This document shows, one piece after another, positions 16,116-24,497 of a DNA stretch of 35,386 nt. The notes below the pieces were generated by a model. It was not told the origin of the DNA. It saw only the letters and a program-made list of their open reading frames with translations, and made no database searches. A program made the position numbers and the translations under genes. Source of the stretch: Planctomycetaceae bacterium (lineage in GTDB: Bacteria; Planctomycetota; Planctomycetia; Pirellulales; UBA1268); NCBI GenBank assembly GCA_947453375.1, contig CANGGT010000018.1:1-35386 (forward strand), in the 5' to 3' direction. Every line of letters starts with the position of its first letter. Within the stretch, counting starts at the first letter, position 1.

Positions 16116-16958
16116 ATGAATCGTAGCACTCCAGACCCCCGACGGGAGCAGGCCGAACCGGTTACGACGGCGCCCCCGGCCAAACGGGGCAGCCGGAAGG
16201 CCCAGGTCGAGCGTGGAGAAGCCGTGGCGGGGCGGCTTTCGGAACTCTACCCCGCCTCCCGCTGTTCGCTCGACTTCCGCTCGCCGCTCGAACTCCTCCT
16301 GGCGACGATCCTCTCGGCCCAGTGCACCGACCGCCGCGTAAACCTCGTCACCCCGGAGCTGTTCCGCCGCTGGCCGACCGCCGCGAGCTTGGCGGACGCG
16401 CGCCAGGAGGAGGTCGAGGAGGTGATCCGCAGCACCGGATTCTTTCGGGCGAAGGCGAAGAACCTCCTCGGCTGCTGCCGGGGGCTCGTCGAGCGGCACG
16501 GCGGCGAGGTTCCCACGACGCTCGCCGAATTGGTGACGCTGCCAGGCGTCGGCCGGAAGACCGCCAACGTCGTCCTCGGGGTCGGGTTTGGCCGCGCCGA
16601 GGGGATCGTCGTCGACACCCACGTCGGGCGGATCTGCCGGCGCCTCGACCTCACGCGCCGTACCGACGCGGTCGGCGCCGAGCGAGACCTCGTCGCGGTC
16701 GTCCCCCGCGGCCAATGGATCGTCTTCAGCCATCAGCTCATCGACCACGGCCGCGCCGTCTGCCTCGCCCGCCGGCCCCGCTGCGCGGGCTGCGGCCTGG
16801 CCGATCTCTGCCCGCAGCGTGGGGTGCCGGCTGCGGCCGGCCGCCAGGTCGCCCGCCGCAGAACGCCGGCAGGGCATGGGAAGGAGCCCTCCGGAGGGGT
16901 ACACTCCGGTGGCGTTCGGAGACAGACCGGTCGGAAGCCGCGCAGGAACGTTCCATGA
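16116..16958 (+). CDS. nth: endonuclease III
   Basis: Base-excision-repair DNA glycosylase/AP lyase for oxidised pyrimidines. The 280-residue protein has the helix-hairpin-helix LPGVGRKTANVVL with the catalytic Lys, the catalytic Asp in VDTHVGRI, and the complete C-x6-C-x2-C-x5-C [4Fe-4S] loop (CLARRPRCAGCGLADLC). GGAGG precedes the ATG by about 4 bases. Extra residues, about 30 at the N terminus and about 45 Arg/Gly-rich at the C terminus, exceed the E. coli enzyme (211 residues). The stop overlaps the dcd start as ATGA. Confidence 0.96.
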   Translation: MNRSTPDPRREQAEPVTTAPPAKRGSRKAQVERGEAVAGRLSELYPASRCSLDFRSPLELLLATILSAQCTDRRVNLVTPELFRRWPTAASLADARQEEVEEVIRSTGFFRAKAKNLLGCCRGLVERHGGEVPTTLAELVTLPGVGRKTANVVLGVGFGRAEGIVVDTHVGRICRRLDLTRRTDAVGAERDLVAVVPRGQWIVFSHQLIDHGRAVCLARRPRCAGCGLADLCPQRGVPAAAGRQVARRRTPAGHGKEPSGGVHSGGVRRQTGRKPRRNVP

Positions 16959-17584
16959 TCCTCTCTGGCCACGAGATCCGCCGGCAGCTCGGCCACAACA
17001 TCCGCATCGACCCGTTCGACGAGTCGAAGCTCAACCCCAACAGCTACAACCTCTCCCTCCACGACGAACTTCTCGTCTATGAGGAGGTGGTGCTCGACAT
17101 GCGGAAGAGCAATCGCGTGGAGCGGGTGAAGATTCCCGAGGAAGGGCTCGTCCTCACGCCGAACCAGCTCTACCTCGGCCGCACGATCGAACGGACCGAG
17201 ACCCACAACCTCGTGCCGATGATCGAGGGGCGCAGTTCGATCGGCCGGCTCGGGCTCTTCGTCCATGTCACGGCCGGCTTCGGCGACGTCGGCTTCTGCG
17301 GGTACTGGACCCTCGAGATGTTCGCCGTGCAGCCGGTGAAGATCTATCCGGGCGTGCAGATCTGCCAGCTCTTCTTCCATCAGATCCACGGCGACATCAC
17401 CGAATACTCGAGCGAGAAATACCAGCACAACCGCGACATCCAGCCGAGCATGCTGTTTCGGGAGCTCGGCCCTGAGGCCGACGGCGCCCAACAGCTCCAT
17501 CTCGAATTCGGCGCGGAGCGGGGCACGCCGGTCGAGCCGGCCTTGTCGCGTGCGCCAGCGGTGTCCCGTTCCCCCCAGAGGTGA
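16955..17584 (+). CDS. dcd: dCTP deaminase
   Basis: Deaminates dCTP to dUTP for thymidylate synthesis; trimeric. The 209-residue chain shows MILSGHEIRRQL, the active-site EGRSSIGRLGL, HVTAGFGDVGFCG and VQICQLFF. It starts inside the stop codon of nth, so translation is coupled. After the conserved core about 25 residues (from QLHLEFGAERG on) are Ala/Pro/Arg-rich and not part of the usual family length of about 190. A mono- or bifunctional (dCTP deaminase/dUTPase) activity cannot be told apart from this sequence alone. Confidence 0.92.
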   Translation: MILSGHEIRRQLGHNIRIDPFDESKLNPNSYNLSLHDELLVYEEVVLDMRKSNRVERVKIPEEGLVLTPNQLYLGRTIERTETHNLVPMIEGRSSIGRLGLFVHVTAGFGDVGFCGYWTLEMFAVQPVKIYPGVQICQLFFHQIHGDITEYSSEKYQHNRDIQPSMLFRELGPEADGAQQLHLEFGAERGTPVEPALSRAPAVSRSPQR

Positions 17585-17589
17585 CCTCG

Positions 17590-17784
17590 ATGCTCTCCAA
17601 GATCCTCGCCTGGTCGGCGCTCGTCCTCACGATCCTCTTCGCCGGGGTGTCGCTGGCGGGTGTGTTCGGCGGCAGTGCCCTCGGCGGCCTGGGGCCCACG
17701 CTGATCCTCGCCGGGGCCGCCCTCGCCGGGATCGCGGCGTTGCTGGCGACGGTGATTCTCATCCTCGGGTCGTTTCAGTCCTGA
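17590..17784 (+). CDS. 64-residue membrane protein
   Basis: Tiny hydrophobic protein with two transmembrane segments (about 3-25 and 35-60) and a Gly-rich turn. The ATG at 17590 has GAGGTG 8 bases upstream; a GTG at 17581 overlaps the dcd stop but lacks a ribosome site. No family is recognised. It lies just downstream of dcd and ends 106 bases before aspS, which seems to have its own promoter. Confidence 0.6.
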   Translation: MLSKILAWSALVLTILFAGVSLAGVFGGSALGGLGPTLILAGAALAGIAALLATVILILGSFQS

Positions 17785-17800
17785 GGCTCCTGGGCCCGGG

Positions 17801-17829
17801 CTGACCTCCGTGGGCCGTTCGCGTATTCT
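17801..17829 (+). promoter_or_regulatory. putative promoter of aspS
   Basis: CTGACC (17801-17806), 17-base spacer, TATTCT (17824-17829); each box matches consensus at four of six bases. The predicted start near 17836 gives a leader of about 54 bases. The same -10 (TATTCT) appears in the candidate promoter of the ACT-domain gene at 28669. Confidence 0.5.
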
Positions 17830-17889
17830 TGCGGTCCGCGCGGCGTGGCCCCTCCATGCCCCCCTGTCCATCCATGAAAGGTTTCTGGC

Positions 17890-19668
17890 GTGCTTCGAAG
17901 TCACACCTGCGGTGAGTTGCGAGCGGACGATCTCGGTCGGGAAGTGACGCTGTGCGGGTGGATCGACCGCGTCCGCGACCACAAGGGGGTGATCTTCCTC
18001 GACCTCCGCGACCGCTGGGGGCGGACGCAGGTCGTGATCGGCCCCGAGAGCCCCGCCGCCACGCTCGCCGCTGCGCGGGCCGTCCGCCCGGAATGGGTCG
18101 TGCTCGTCCGCGGCACCGTCGGCGCACGCCCCGAAGGAACGACCAACCCCAAGCTCACCACCGGGGCGATCGAGGTGGTGTGCCGCGATCTCGAGGTTCT
18201 CAACGAAGCCGAGACGCCGGTCTTCCAGCCGGGGGCGACTGAGCTTCCCGGCGAAGAAGTCCGGCTCACCAACCGCTGGCTCGATCTCCGCCGCCCGGCC
18301 ATGCAGCAGAATCTCTTCCTCCGGCACCGGATCGTGAAGATCATGCGTGACCACTTCGACGAGCTCGGCTTCATCGACGTCGAGACGCCGATGCTCGGCC
18401 GGAGCACGCCGGAAGGCGCGCGCGACTACCTCGTCCCCAGCCGGCTCGACCACGGCTCGTTCTTCGCCCTCCCGCAGTCGCCGCAGCTCTACAAGCAGCT
18501 CCTCATGATGGCCGGCTTCGACCGCTACGTGCAGGTGGCGAAGTGCTTCCGCGACGAGGACCTCCGCGCCGACCGCCAGCCGGAGTTCACGCAACTCGAC
18601 GTCGAGATGTCGTTTGTCACCTCCGAAGACGTGATGGGGGTGATCGAGGGGCTCGTGAAGCGGACGGCCAAGGAAATCCTCGGCCTCGACGTCGCCCTTC
18701 CCCTCCCCCAGCTCACCTGGGACGAGTGCATGGAGCGCTTCGGCCACGACGCCCCCGACCTCCGCTACGGCCTCGAGCTTGTCGACCTCGGGGCCGAGGT
18801 GGCGACGAGCGACTTCCGCGTCTTCAAAGGCGCGCTCGAGTCGGGGGGGCGGGTGCGCGGAATCCGCGTCCCCGGCGCGGCGGCGAAGTTCTCTCGCAAG
18901 GATCTCGACGACCTCACGGCCGTCGCCGTCGAGGGGGGCGCGAAGGGCTTGGTGTGGCTCAAGGCCGAGGCCAATGGCGACTGGACGGGCCCTGTGGCCA
19001 AGAACCTCGGTCCCGACGTGGCCGCGGCGATCCGCACGAAGCTCGGTGCCGAGCCCGGGGATTTGGCGCTGATCGTGGCCGACTCCTTCGACGTTTCCTG
19101 CAAGGCGCTCCACATGCTGCGGAAGCGGCTTGGCAGCCAACTCAAGCTTTTCGACCCGGCCACGATGAACTTCTCCTGGGTGGTCGACTTCCCGATGTTC
19201 GCCCACGACGCCGAGAGTGGCGGCTGGGCGGCGATGCACCACCCCTTCACCGCCCCGCGGATCGCCGACCGCGAGTTTCTCTCCACTGACCCGGCCCGCT
19301 GCAGGGCGCAGGCCTACGACCTCGTCATCAACGGCTCGGAGGCCGGCGGTGGCACGATCCGAATCCACGACGGAGCCACGCAGGAGAAGGTGTTTTCCTT
19401 GCTCGGCATCAGCCCCGAGGTGGCCCGGGAGCGCTTCGGCTTCCTCCTCGACGCCCTCCGCAGCGGGGCCCCGCCGCACGGCGGGATCGCCCTGGGGATC
19501 GACCGCTGGGTGATGCTCCTCGGCGGCCTCGATTCGATCCGCGACGTGATCGCCTTCCCGAAGACGCAGAAGGCGAGCGACCTGATGACCGGGGCCCCGT
19601 CGCCGGTCGACGCCAAGCAACTGGTGGAACTCGGCGTGCGGACGGTCGTGCCGCCGCCGAAGGCCTGA
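17890..19668 (+). CDS. aspS: aspartyl-tRNA synthetase, probably non-discriminating
   Basis: Class IIb synthetase of the bacterial type (592 residues) with anticodon-binding OB fold, catalytic core and inserted GAD domain. Motif 2 is CFRDEDLRADRQPEFTQLD, motif 3 is GIALGIDRWVMLL. The GTG start has GAAAGG about 8 bases upstream. Two residues bear on tRNA specificity: His31 in RVRDHKG and Gly83 in RPEGTTNP. E. coli AspRS, which is discriminating, has Leu and Lys there, while the non-discriminating Pseudomonas enzyme has His and Gly. If so, the enzyme also charges tRNA-Asn with Asp for amidation by GatCAB. GatCAB is not in the window. The gene is convergent with the epimerase, with a gap of 24 bases and no terminator seen. 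Confidence 0.96.
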   Translation: MLRSHTCGELRADDLGREVTLCGWIDRVRDHKGVIFLDLRDRWGRTQVVIGPESPAATLAAARAVRPEWVVLVRGTVGARPEGTTNPKLTTGAIEVVCRDLEVLNEAETPVFQPGATELPGEEVRLTNRWLDLRRPAMQQNLFLRHRIVKIMRDHFDELGFIDVETPMLGRSTPEGARDYLVPSRLDHGSFFALPQSPQLYKQLLMMAGFDRYVQVAKCFRDEDLRADRQPEFTQLDVEMSFVTSEDVMGVIEGLVKRTAKEILGLDVALPLPQLTWDECMERFGHDAPDLRYGLELVDLGAEVATSDFRVFKGALESGGRVRGIRVPGAAAKFSRKDLDDLTAVAVEGGAKGLVWLKAEANGDWTGPVAKNLGPDVAAAIRTKLGAEPGDLALIVADSFDVSCKALHMLRKRLGSQLKLFDPATMNFSWVVDFPMFAHDAESGGWAAMHHPFTAPRIADREFLSTDPARCRAQAYDLVINGSEAGGGTIRIHDGATQEKVFSLLGISPEVARERFGFLLDALRSGAPPHGGIALGIDRWVMLLGGLDSIRDVIAFPKTQKASDLMTGAPSPVDAKQLVELGVRTVVPPPKA

Positions 19669-19692
19669 CGCGTCGGCCGGTCCGTCCCCAAG

Positions 19693-20643
19693 TCAGCTCG
19701 TCGACACCGAATACCGGCCGCCGAGGCGCTCCCCAGTTTCGAGGATCCGCCACCCGGCGGCCGTGTCAAACGTCCGCTGCCCCGGCAGCACCGTGTAGGG
19801 CTCGATGCAGACAGCCTGGCGGTGCGGGGGTGTAAAGATCACGCACGCCGAAAACTCCGCGCTCCACTCGGCGCGGATCGTGGCGCCGGTGGCCGGATCG
19901 ATGACGCGCGTGACGATCGGCTCGGGGCTCCCGTCCGCCTCGGCAAGCAGCCCGCAGAAGGGATCATCGAGCGACACGCCGCCGAGGGCCACGCGCCCGG
20001 GGAACGCGATCTTGTCGCTCGCAGGCACGGTGTCCCCGACGGGGAGAAGCGCCTCCTGAGGCTGGAAGCGCGTGGCGGGGATCTCGATCTGACAGGCGTC
20101 GCAATCGGCGCCTGAGATCACAGGCACTGGATGGTAGGGGTGGAGGCCGAGGGCGGCGGGCATCGTGCCGTGGGCGAGAAGGTCGAGGTCGAGATCGAGC
20201 CGATCAGGAAAGAGCGTCCAGGTGGCCGTGAGCGTGAAGTCGGCCGGCCAGGAATCGACGGCGTCGGGCGCATCGAGAGAGAGGCGAAACTCGGCGACGA
20301 GTCGGTGGCCCTGCTGCTCGCGGATTCGCCACGGTCGGTCGTGGGCGAGGCCGTGGATCGGCCTGCCGAACTGATCGCCGGGGGGAAGCGAGAAGGATCG
20401 CCCCTGAAACTCCATCGTGGTGGCGGCGAGCCTGCCGGGGTAGGGGCAGAGGATGGGGATGCCGCCGGCGGAGGGGCGGCCGGCGGGCGTGGCATAGTCG
20501 GCAGGTGCCCAGAGGACGTCGCGCAGGCCCTGGGGGCTTTCGAGCACGGCCGTGGCGCAGGCGCAGCCGCGGCCGACGAGGATCTCGGCCCGGGCTGGGG
20601 AGCCTTCGGCCTGGAGCACAACGGAAAGCGGGGAGGTGTTCAT
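19693..20643 (-). CDS. aldose 1-epimerase (mutarotase) family protein
   Basis: 316-residue beta-sandwich protein of the galactose mutarotase superfamily, interconverting alpha and beta anomers of a hexose. The catalytic His candidates lie in HGLAHDRPW and GLHPYHPV, and the catalytic Glu in VCIEPYT near the C terminus. Family members with this general pattern include GalM and the YeaD/YihR-like proteins. The ATG at 20643 is used; ribosome sites are poor, and another ATG in the same frame lies 4 codons upstream. Divergent from the tRNA-Val gene. Sugar specificity unknown. Confidence 0.88.
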   Translation of the reverse strand: MNTSPLSVVLQAEGSPARAEILVGRGCACATAVLESPQGLRDVLWAPADYATPAGRPSAGGIPILCPYPGRLAATTMEFQGRSFSLPPGDQFGRPIHGLAHDRPWRIREQQGHRLVAEFRLSLDAPDAVDSWPADFTLTATWTLFPDRLDLDLDLLAHGTMPAALGLHPYHPVPVISGADCDACQIEIPATRFQPQEALLPVGDTVPASDKIAFPGRVALGGVSLDDPFCGLLAEADGSPEPIVTRVIDPATGATIRAEWSAEFSACVIFTPPHRQAVCIEPYTVLPGQRTFDTAAGWRILETGERLGGRYSVSTS

Positions 20644-20735
20644 GCCGGGGAGCATAGCGGATGGCTTCCGCGGCGCGTGTTGCTGTGCGACACTAGCCCC
20701 AGGGCCTGCGACCAATCGTCGCCCGGCTCCCGTCC

Positions 20736-20809
20736 GGGCAAATAGCTCAGTTGGTTAGAGCACCTCGTTTACACCGAGGGGGTCGGGGGTTCGAGCCCCT
20801 CTTTGCCCA
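20736..20809 (+). tRNA. tRNA-Val (anticodon UAC)
   Basis: Complete cloverleaf of 74 bases: acceptor GGGCAAA/TTTGCCC (20736-20742 with 20802-20808), D stem GCTC/GAGC, anticodon stem CCTCG/CGAGG (20763-20767, 20775-20779) with loop TTTACAC and anticodon TAC at 20770-20772, and T stem 20785-20789/20797-20801 (one G-U) with TTCGAGC loop. Discriminator A20809; the CCA is not encoded. It reads GTA/GTN codons. One base separates its 3' end from the stop of the CoA-transferase gene on the other strand. Confidence 0.97.
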
Positions 20810-20810
20810 C

Positions 20811-22373
20811 TCACATCGTCGCCGGCAGGAAGCAATGGGCCGGCATCGGGCGGACGTCGCGGACCACCGGCCGAAATCCCATCCGGCCGATGACGTCGGC
20901 CTCGAGGTCAATGCCAGGGGCGACCTCGATCACCTCGAGACCCGCGGCTGTCAGCGCCAGCACGGCTCGCTCCGTGACGTAGAGCACCCGCTGCCCTTGG
21001 GCGAGCGCCGTCGCGGCACTGAACGACACCTGCTCCACCGCAGCGACAAACTTCTCCATCCGCCCCTCGCAGACGATCGCAAGCCGTCCATCCCCGACCG
21101 CCACCTCGAGGCCCCCGGCGGTGAACGTGCCACAGAACACGAGCCGGCGCGCGTTTTGGGCAATGTTGACAAAGCCCCCCACCCCGACGAACCGGTCGTG
21201 GAACCGGGAGACGTTCACGTTCCCCGCCGCGTCGATCTCCGCGGCCCCGAGCGCGGCGAAGTCGAGCCCGCCGCCGTCGTAGAAGTCGAACTGGGCCGGC
21301 TGATCGATGATCGCTTGCGGATGGACTGAGGCGCCGAAGCTCAGGCCCCCCGCGGGCCGGCCACCGATCGGGCCCGACTCAACCGTGAGCGTGCAGCGGT
21401 CGAGGAGGCCACGCTCGGCAGCGATCGCTGCGATCCCCTCCGGCATCCCGATGCCGAGGTTCACGACCGCGCCATCGACAAGCTCGTCGCAGGCCCGGCT
21501 GGCGATGATCCGCCGCGCATCGAGCGGCATCGGCGGCGCTGGGTCGATCGTTCCGCCGGCGCCGCTTCGCCCCCGCGCCGGAAGCGTGTAGCTCGCATTG
21601 AAGCGCTCGCCGAAGGTTTGATCGTGCTCGCCGTCGCCAGCCACCACGATCCGGTCGACAAGGATGCCGGGCACGCGCACCTGCTGCGGCGGGGCCGGTG
21701 CGTCGAGGAGGCGCTTCACCTGCGCGATCACCACCCCGCCGCTGTTTCTCACAGCCTGGGCGATCGGCAACACCTCGCCGATGATCGCCTCCTCGTCCAT
21801 CACGAGGCCGCCGGAGGCATCGGCCGCCGTGGCGCGGATCAAGGCGATGTCAAGCCGCATCGCCTTGTACCACAGCCAGGTTTTGCCACCGATCTCCACC
21901 CGCTCGACAAGCGCCTCGGTCGTGCGCGCGTTGAGCCGCCCCCCGGCCTGAAGCGGATCGATGAAGGTGCCGAGGCCGACGTGCGTGATGCAGCCGGGGC
22001 GGCCGGCTGCGATATCGCGAAACAGGTGGCAGATCACCCCTTGGGGAAAGTTGTAGGCCTCGATCTCGTTGGCCATGGCCAGCGCCCCGAGCCGAGGGCA
22101 GAGCCCCCAGTGGCCCCCGATCACCCGCTTGAGGAGGCCGGCGTGGGCGAGGTGATTGAGCCCGCGCGTCCGGCCGTCGCCTTGGCCGGCCGCATAGACG
22201 AGCGTCAGATCGCGAGGGCTCCCGGAGGTGAGGAAGCGGCGCTCGAGGGCGGCCGACAGCGCCTCAGGGTGGGCCGCCCCCACGAAGCCGCCACTGACAA
22301 CCGTCATGCCGTTCCCGACGAGCGCCACCGCCTCGTCTGCCGAGCAGAGCTTTCCGGCGAGCGTCCCGATCAT
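20811..22373 (-). CDS. fused family I CoA-transferase (alpha-beta)
   Basis: Acyl-CoA:carboxylate CoA-transferase with both halves in one 520-residue chain, as in YdiF, propionate CoA-transferase and SCOT. N-terminal alpha half starts [17 protein letters not shown] and carries GLGTFIDP; beta half has the catalytic Glu in TVESGPIGG (ExGxxG) and the GIGMPEGI loop. The ATG at 22373 overlaps the stop of the SDR gene (ATGA), which decides the start over a GTG two codons upstream. Coupling to a beta-ketoacyl reductase-type SDR suggests acetoacetate or 3-hydroxybutyrate metabolism. Substrate is an inference; acetate, propionate or acetoacetate remain possible. Confidence 0.9.
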   Translation of the reverse strand: MIGTLAGKLCSADEAVALVGNGMTVVSGGFVGAAHPEALSAALERRFLTSGSPRDLTLVYAAGQGDGRTRGLNHLAHAGLLKRVIGGHWGLCPRLGALAMANEIEAYNFPQGVICHLFRDIAAGRPGCITHVGLGTFIDPLQAGGRLNARTTEALVERVEIGGKTWLWYKAMRLDIALIRATAADASGGLVMDEEAIIGEVLPIAQAVRNSGGVVIAQVKRLLDAPAPPQQVRVPGILVDRIVVAGDGEHDQTFGERFNASYTLPARGRSGAGGTIDPAPPMPLDARRIIASRACDELVDGAVVNLGIGMPEGIAAIAAERGLLDRCTLTVESGPIGGRPAGGLSFGASVHPQAIIDQPAQFDFYDGGGLDFAALGAAEIDAAGNVNVSRFHDRFVGVGGFVNIAQNARRLVFCGTFTAGGLEVAVGDGRLAIVCEGRMEKFVAAVEQVSFSAATALAQGQRVLYVTERAVLALTAAGLEVIEVAPGIDLEADVIGRMGFRPVVRDVRPMPAHCFLPATM

Positions 22374-23122
22374 CCCCACCAGCCCCCGTTGACGTGGAGC
22401 GTCTGCCCGGTGACATACGAGGCCATCGGGCTGACGAGAAACAGGATCGCCTCGGCGATCTCGCGCGGCTCGCCAAAACGGTGGAGCGGAATCTCGTCGA
22501 GCATCGCGTCGAGCGACTCGGCAGGGATCGTCCGCCCCATGTCGGTGAGGACGACCCCCGGCGCCACGGCGTTGACGGTGATCGCCCGCTTCGCCAATTC
22601 GCGGCTGAGGACCTTCGTGAGCCCGACAACACCGGCCTTCGCGGCGGCGTAGTTGGCCTGCCCGTAGAACCCGACCGCCGCGCTGATCGAGGAGATGTTG
22701 ACGATCCGCCCGCCGTCGCCGATCCGATCACAGGCAGCCCGGCAGCCGTTGAAGACGCCGGTGAGATTCGTGTCGATCACTGCCTGCCAGTCGTCGGCGG
22801 CCATCTTCCGCAGCGTCTTGTCGCGGAGGATGCCGGCGTTGTTGACGAGGATGTCGAGGGCTCCGAAGCGATCGATGGCCCCGTCGACCATTCGTTCGAC
22901 GGCGGCCAGGTCGCGGACGTCAGCGGCGATCGCCACAGCCCTGTCGCCGAGGCTGGCGATGGCCCGCTCGGCTCGGGCCCGGTTCTCGCCGGCTTCATCG
23001 GGAAAAAACCCGATGGCGACATTCGCCCCGGCACGATGGAGCGTCTGGGCGGTGACAAGCCCGAGCCCCTGACTACCGCCGGTGACCAGCGCCGTCTTTC
23101 CACCGAGATCGATCGTGAACAT
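22370..23122 (-). CDS. short-chain reductase, FabG/PhaB-like
   Basis: 250-residue classical SDR with NADP-type TGGSQGLG (Rossmann loop), NNAG, catalytic Ser in NISSISAAV and YxxxK in ANYAAAKAG, ending NGGWWG. The [11 protein letters not shown] stretch is typical of 3-oxoacyl-ACP reductase and acetoacetyl-CoA reductase, giving a 3-hydroxyacyl product. GGAGG lies 8 bases before the ATG. The stop overlaps the CoA-transferase start. An 87-base gap separates it from the enhancer-binding protein upstream, containing two inverted repeats. Confidence 0.9.
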   Translation of the reverse strand: MFTIDLGGKTALVTGGSQGLGLVTAQTLHRAGANVAIGFFPDEAGENRARAERAIASLGDRAVAIAADVRDLAAVERMVDGAIDRFGALDILVNNAGILRDKTLRKMAADDWQAVIDTNLTGVFNGCRAACDRIGDGGRIVNISSISAAVGFYGQANYAAAKAGVVGLTKVLSRELAKRAITVNAVAPGVVLTDMGRTIPAESLDAMLDEIPLHRFGEPREIAEAILFLVSPMASYVTGQTLHVNGGWWG

Positions 23123-23161
23123 TCAAACGCCTCCGTCCCTCGAGGCTGGCCGGGAGATGCC

Positions 23162-23183
23162 GCCGATGGATGCCGGCATCGGC
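23162..23183. other. inverted repeat before the SDR gene
   Basis: GCCGATG (23162-23168) and CATCGGC (23177-23183) are perfect 7-bp arms around an 8-base loop, between the EBP stop and the SDR start. No U-tract follows on the minus strand, so a terminator is unlikely; it may be a leader hairpin or operator. Confidence 0.4.
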
Positions 23184-23187
23184 CTTG

Positions 23188-23211
23188 AGACTTTGCCCCA
23201 TTCAAAAGTCT
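23188..23211. other. AGACTTT/AAAGTCT dyad at the enhancer-binding-protein stop
   Basis: Perfect 7-bp arms AGACTTT (23188-23194) and AAAGTCT (23205-23211) with a 10-base spacer. It includes part of the TAG stop of the enhancer-binding protein. It could be an operator for the SDR/CoA-transferase pair or a small hairpin. Confidence 0.4.
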
Positions 23212-24382
23212 AACCCAGCCTGGCCCCCTTCGCTCCGCGTGCCTTGCGCGGCCGGCCACGCGCAGCCTGCTCCCCTGGGCATGCCTCGGCGACGAGTTTC
23301 GTCATCGTGTTCGGCGAGACGCCTAGGAGCAAGGCTGCGCGGCCGCGATGCCCTTCCGCGGCTGCGAGCGCCTGACGGACCGCGAGGCGCCGCAACTCGT
23401 CGAGCTGCAACATCGGGAGGAGCGATTCAGCCCCTGCTCCCGCAGACCTCTCGGAAGCCGAGCGGGCGTGGACGGCGGACGGGATGTCGCAGGAGGCGGC
23501 CGATGACGCTTCCGCGGGGACCGCAGACGCGGCGGGGGAAGGAGGCGCTGCGGCGAACGTCTCGTCGAGGATCGCCTCGACCTGATCGGCGAAGATCGCC
23601 ACTCGCTGGATCGTCTGCGCCAGTTGCCTGACATTCCCCGGCCAGGCGAAGTCGACAAACCGCGCCAGAGTCGCGGCATCGGGCTGCCACACCGGGAGGG
23701 CGTAGATGGCCGCGAAGTGCCGGGAGAAGTGCTCGACGAAGCGCGGGATGTCGTCGCGACGAGCGCGGAGTGGGGGAATGGTCAGGTGGATGACGTTGAG
23801 CCGGTAGAAGAGATCTTCGCGGAACCGGCCGGCGGCTACCTCGACAGCGAGATCCCGATTCGTGGCCGCGATCACCTGAACGTCGACGGGGATCGGACGG
23901 GTGGCGCCGACGGGCGTCACCTCGCGCTGCTGGAGAGCGCGAAGGAGCTTCGGCTGAAGGTCGAGCGGCATCTCCCCGATCTCGTCGAGAAACAAAATCC
24001 CCCGGTCTGCAGCACGGAAGGCGCCGGCGGTGCTCGCATCGGCCCCCGTAAACGAGCCCCGGGAATGACCGAAGAGCTGGCTCTCTGCGAGCGACGACAC
24101 GATCGCGCCGCAATTGACCGCCACAAACGGTCGGCCTGCCCGGGAACCGGAAGCATGGATCGCCCGGGCCACCTCCTCCTTTCCACAGCCGGTCTCCCCG
24201 GTCACGAGCACCGGGCAATCAAACGCCCCCACTCGGACGATCGCCTGCTCGAGGAGGCGCATCACTTCGGCCTCCCCGATCACCCGCGACCAGGGCTGGG
24301 ACGATCCGGGCGACGCCACGTCGCCGGCGTCGCCGAGCGGGACCGGCAGGAGAGGCGGGGCGATCTGGGAAAAATGGCTCAA
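23210..24382 (-). CDS. sigma-54 enhancer-binding protein without sensor domain
   Basis: AAA+ ATPase that remodels sigma-54 RNA polymerase at a -24/-12 promoter. Walker A GETGCGKE (62-69), the sigma-54 contact loop GSFTGA (109-114, normally GAFTGA), Walker B GILFLDEIG (128-136), arginine-finger region RFREDLFYRLN (186-195), then a linker of about 55 residues rich in Ala/Ser and a Fis-type HTH (about 330-370, GHRGRAALLLGVSPNTMTK). The last 20 residues, ARGRPRKARGAKGARLG, contain an AT-hook core RGRP. There is no receiver, GAF or PAS domain: only about 30 residues precede the AAA+ part, as in PspF. The start is ambiguous: TTG 24382 with GAGGA 5 bases upstream is chosen over GTG 24469, which lacks a ribosome site. 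Divergent from the PEP-CTERM gene and upstream of the SDR. Confidence 0.93.
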   Translation of the reverse strand: MSHFSQIAPPLLPVPLGDAGDVASPGSSQPWSRVIGEAEVMRLLEQAIVRVGAFDCPVLVTGETGCGKEEVARAIHASGSRAGRPFVAVNCGAIVSSLAESQLFGHSRGSFTGADASTAGAFRAADRGILFLDEIGEMPLDLQPKLLRALQQREVTPVGATRPIPVDVQVIAATNRDLAVEVAAGRFREDLFYRLNVIHLTIPPLRARRDDIPRFVEHFSRHFAAIYALPVWQPDAATLARFVDFAWPGNVRQLAQTIQRVAIFADQVEAILDETFAAAPPSPAASAVPAEASSAASCDIPSAVHARSASERSAGAGAESLLPMLQLDELRRLAVRQALAAAEGHRGRAALLLGVSPNTMTKLVAEACPGEQAARGRPRKARGAKGARLG

Positions 24383-24473
24383 GGAGATCCTCGTCGGGGA
24401 AAGGGCGCGAGCAGCGCGGGAGCGACGGCCACACCGAGCCTCACACTTCCGGGGAACGGAATATCGCACTTTT

Positions 24474-24497
24474 TGCGAAATGAATCACCAATTCGCA
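24474..24497. promoter_or_regulatory. dyad, candidate upstream activator site
   Basis: TGCGAA (24474-24479) and TTCGCA (24492-24497) are perfect arms with a 12-base spacer. A further TCGCA at 24464-24468 pairs with the same TGCGA. The centre lies about 160 bases upstream of the -24 box, within the usual range for an enhancer. Confidence 0.4.

Noticed and set aside
16053-16904. Minus-strand open frame antisense to nth
   Set aside because: Fully overlapped by nth, a well supported gene; composition is typical of an antisense shadow.
17380-19620. Long minus-strand open frame of 746 codons antisense to dcd and aspS
   Set aside because: Its residues mirror the aspS codons in a high-GC genome, with no family match and no ribosome site.
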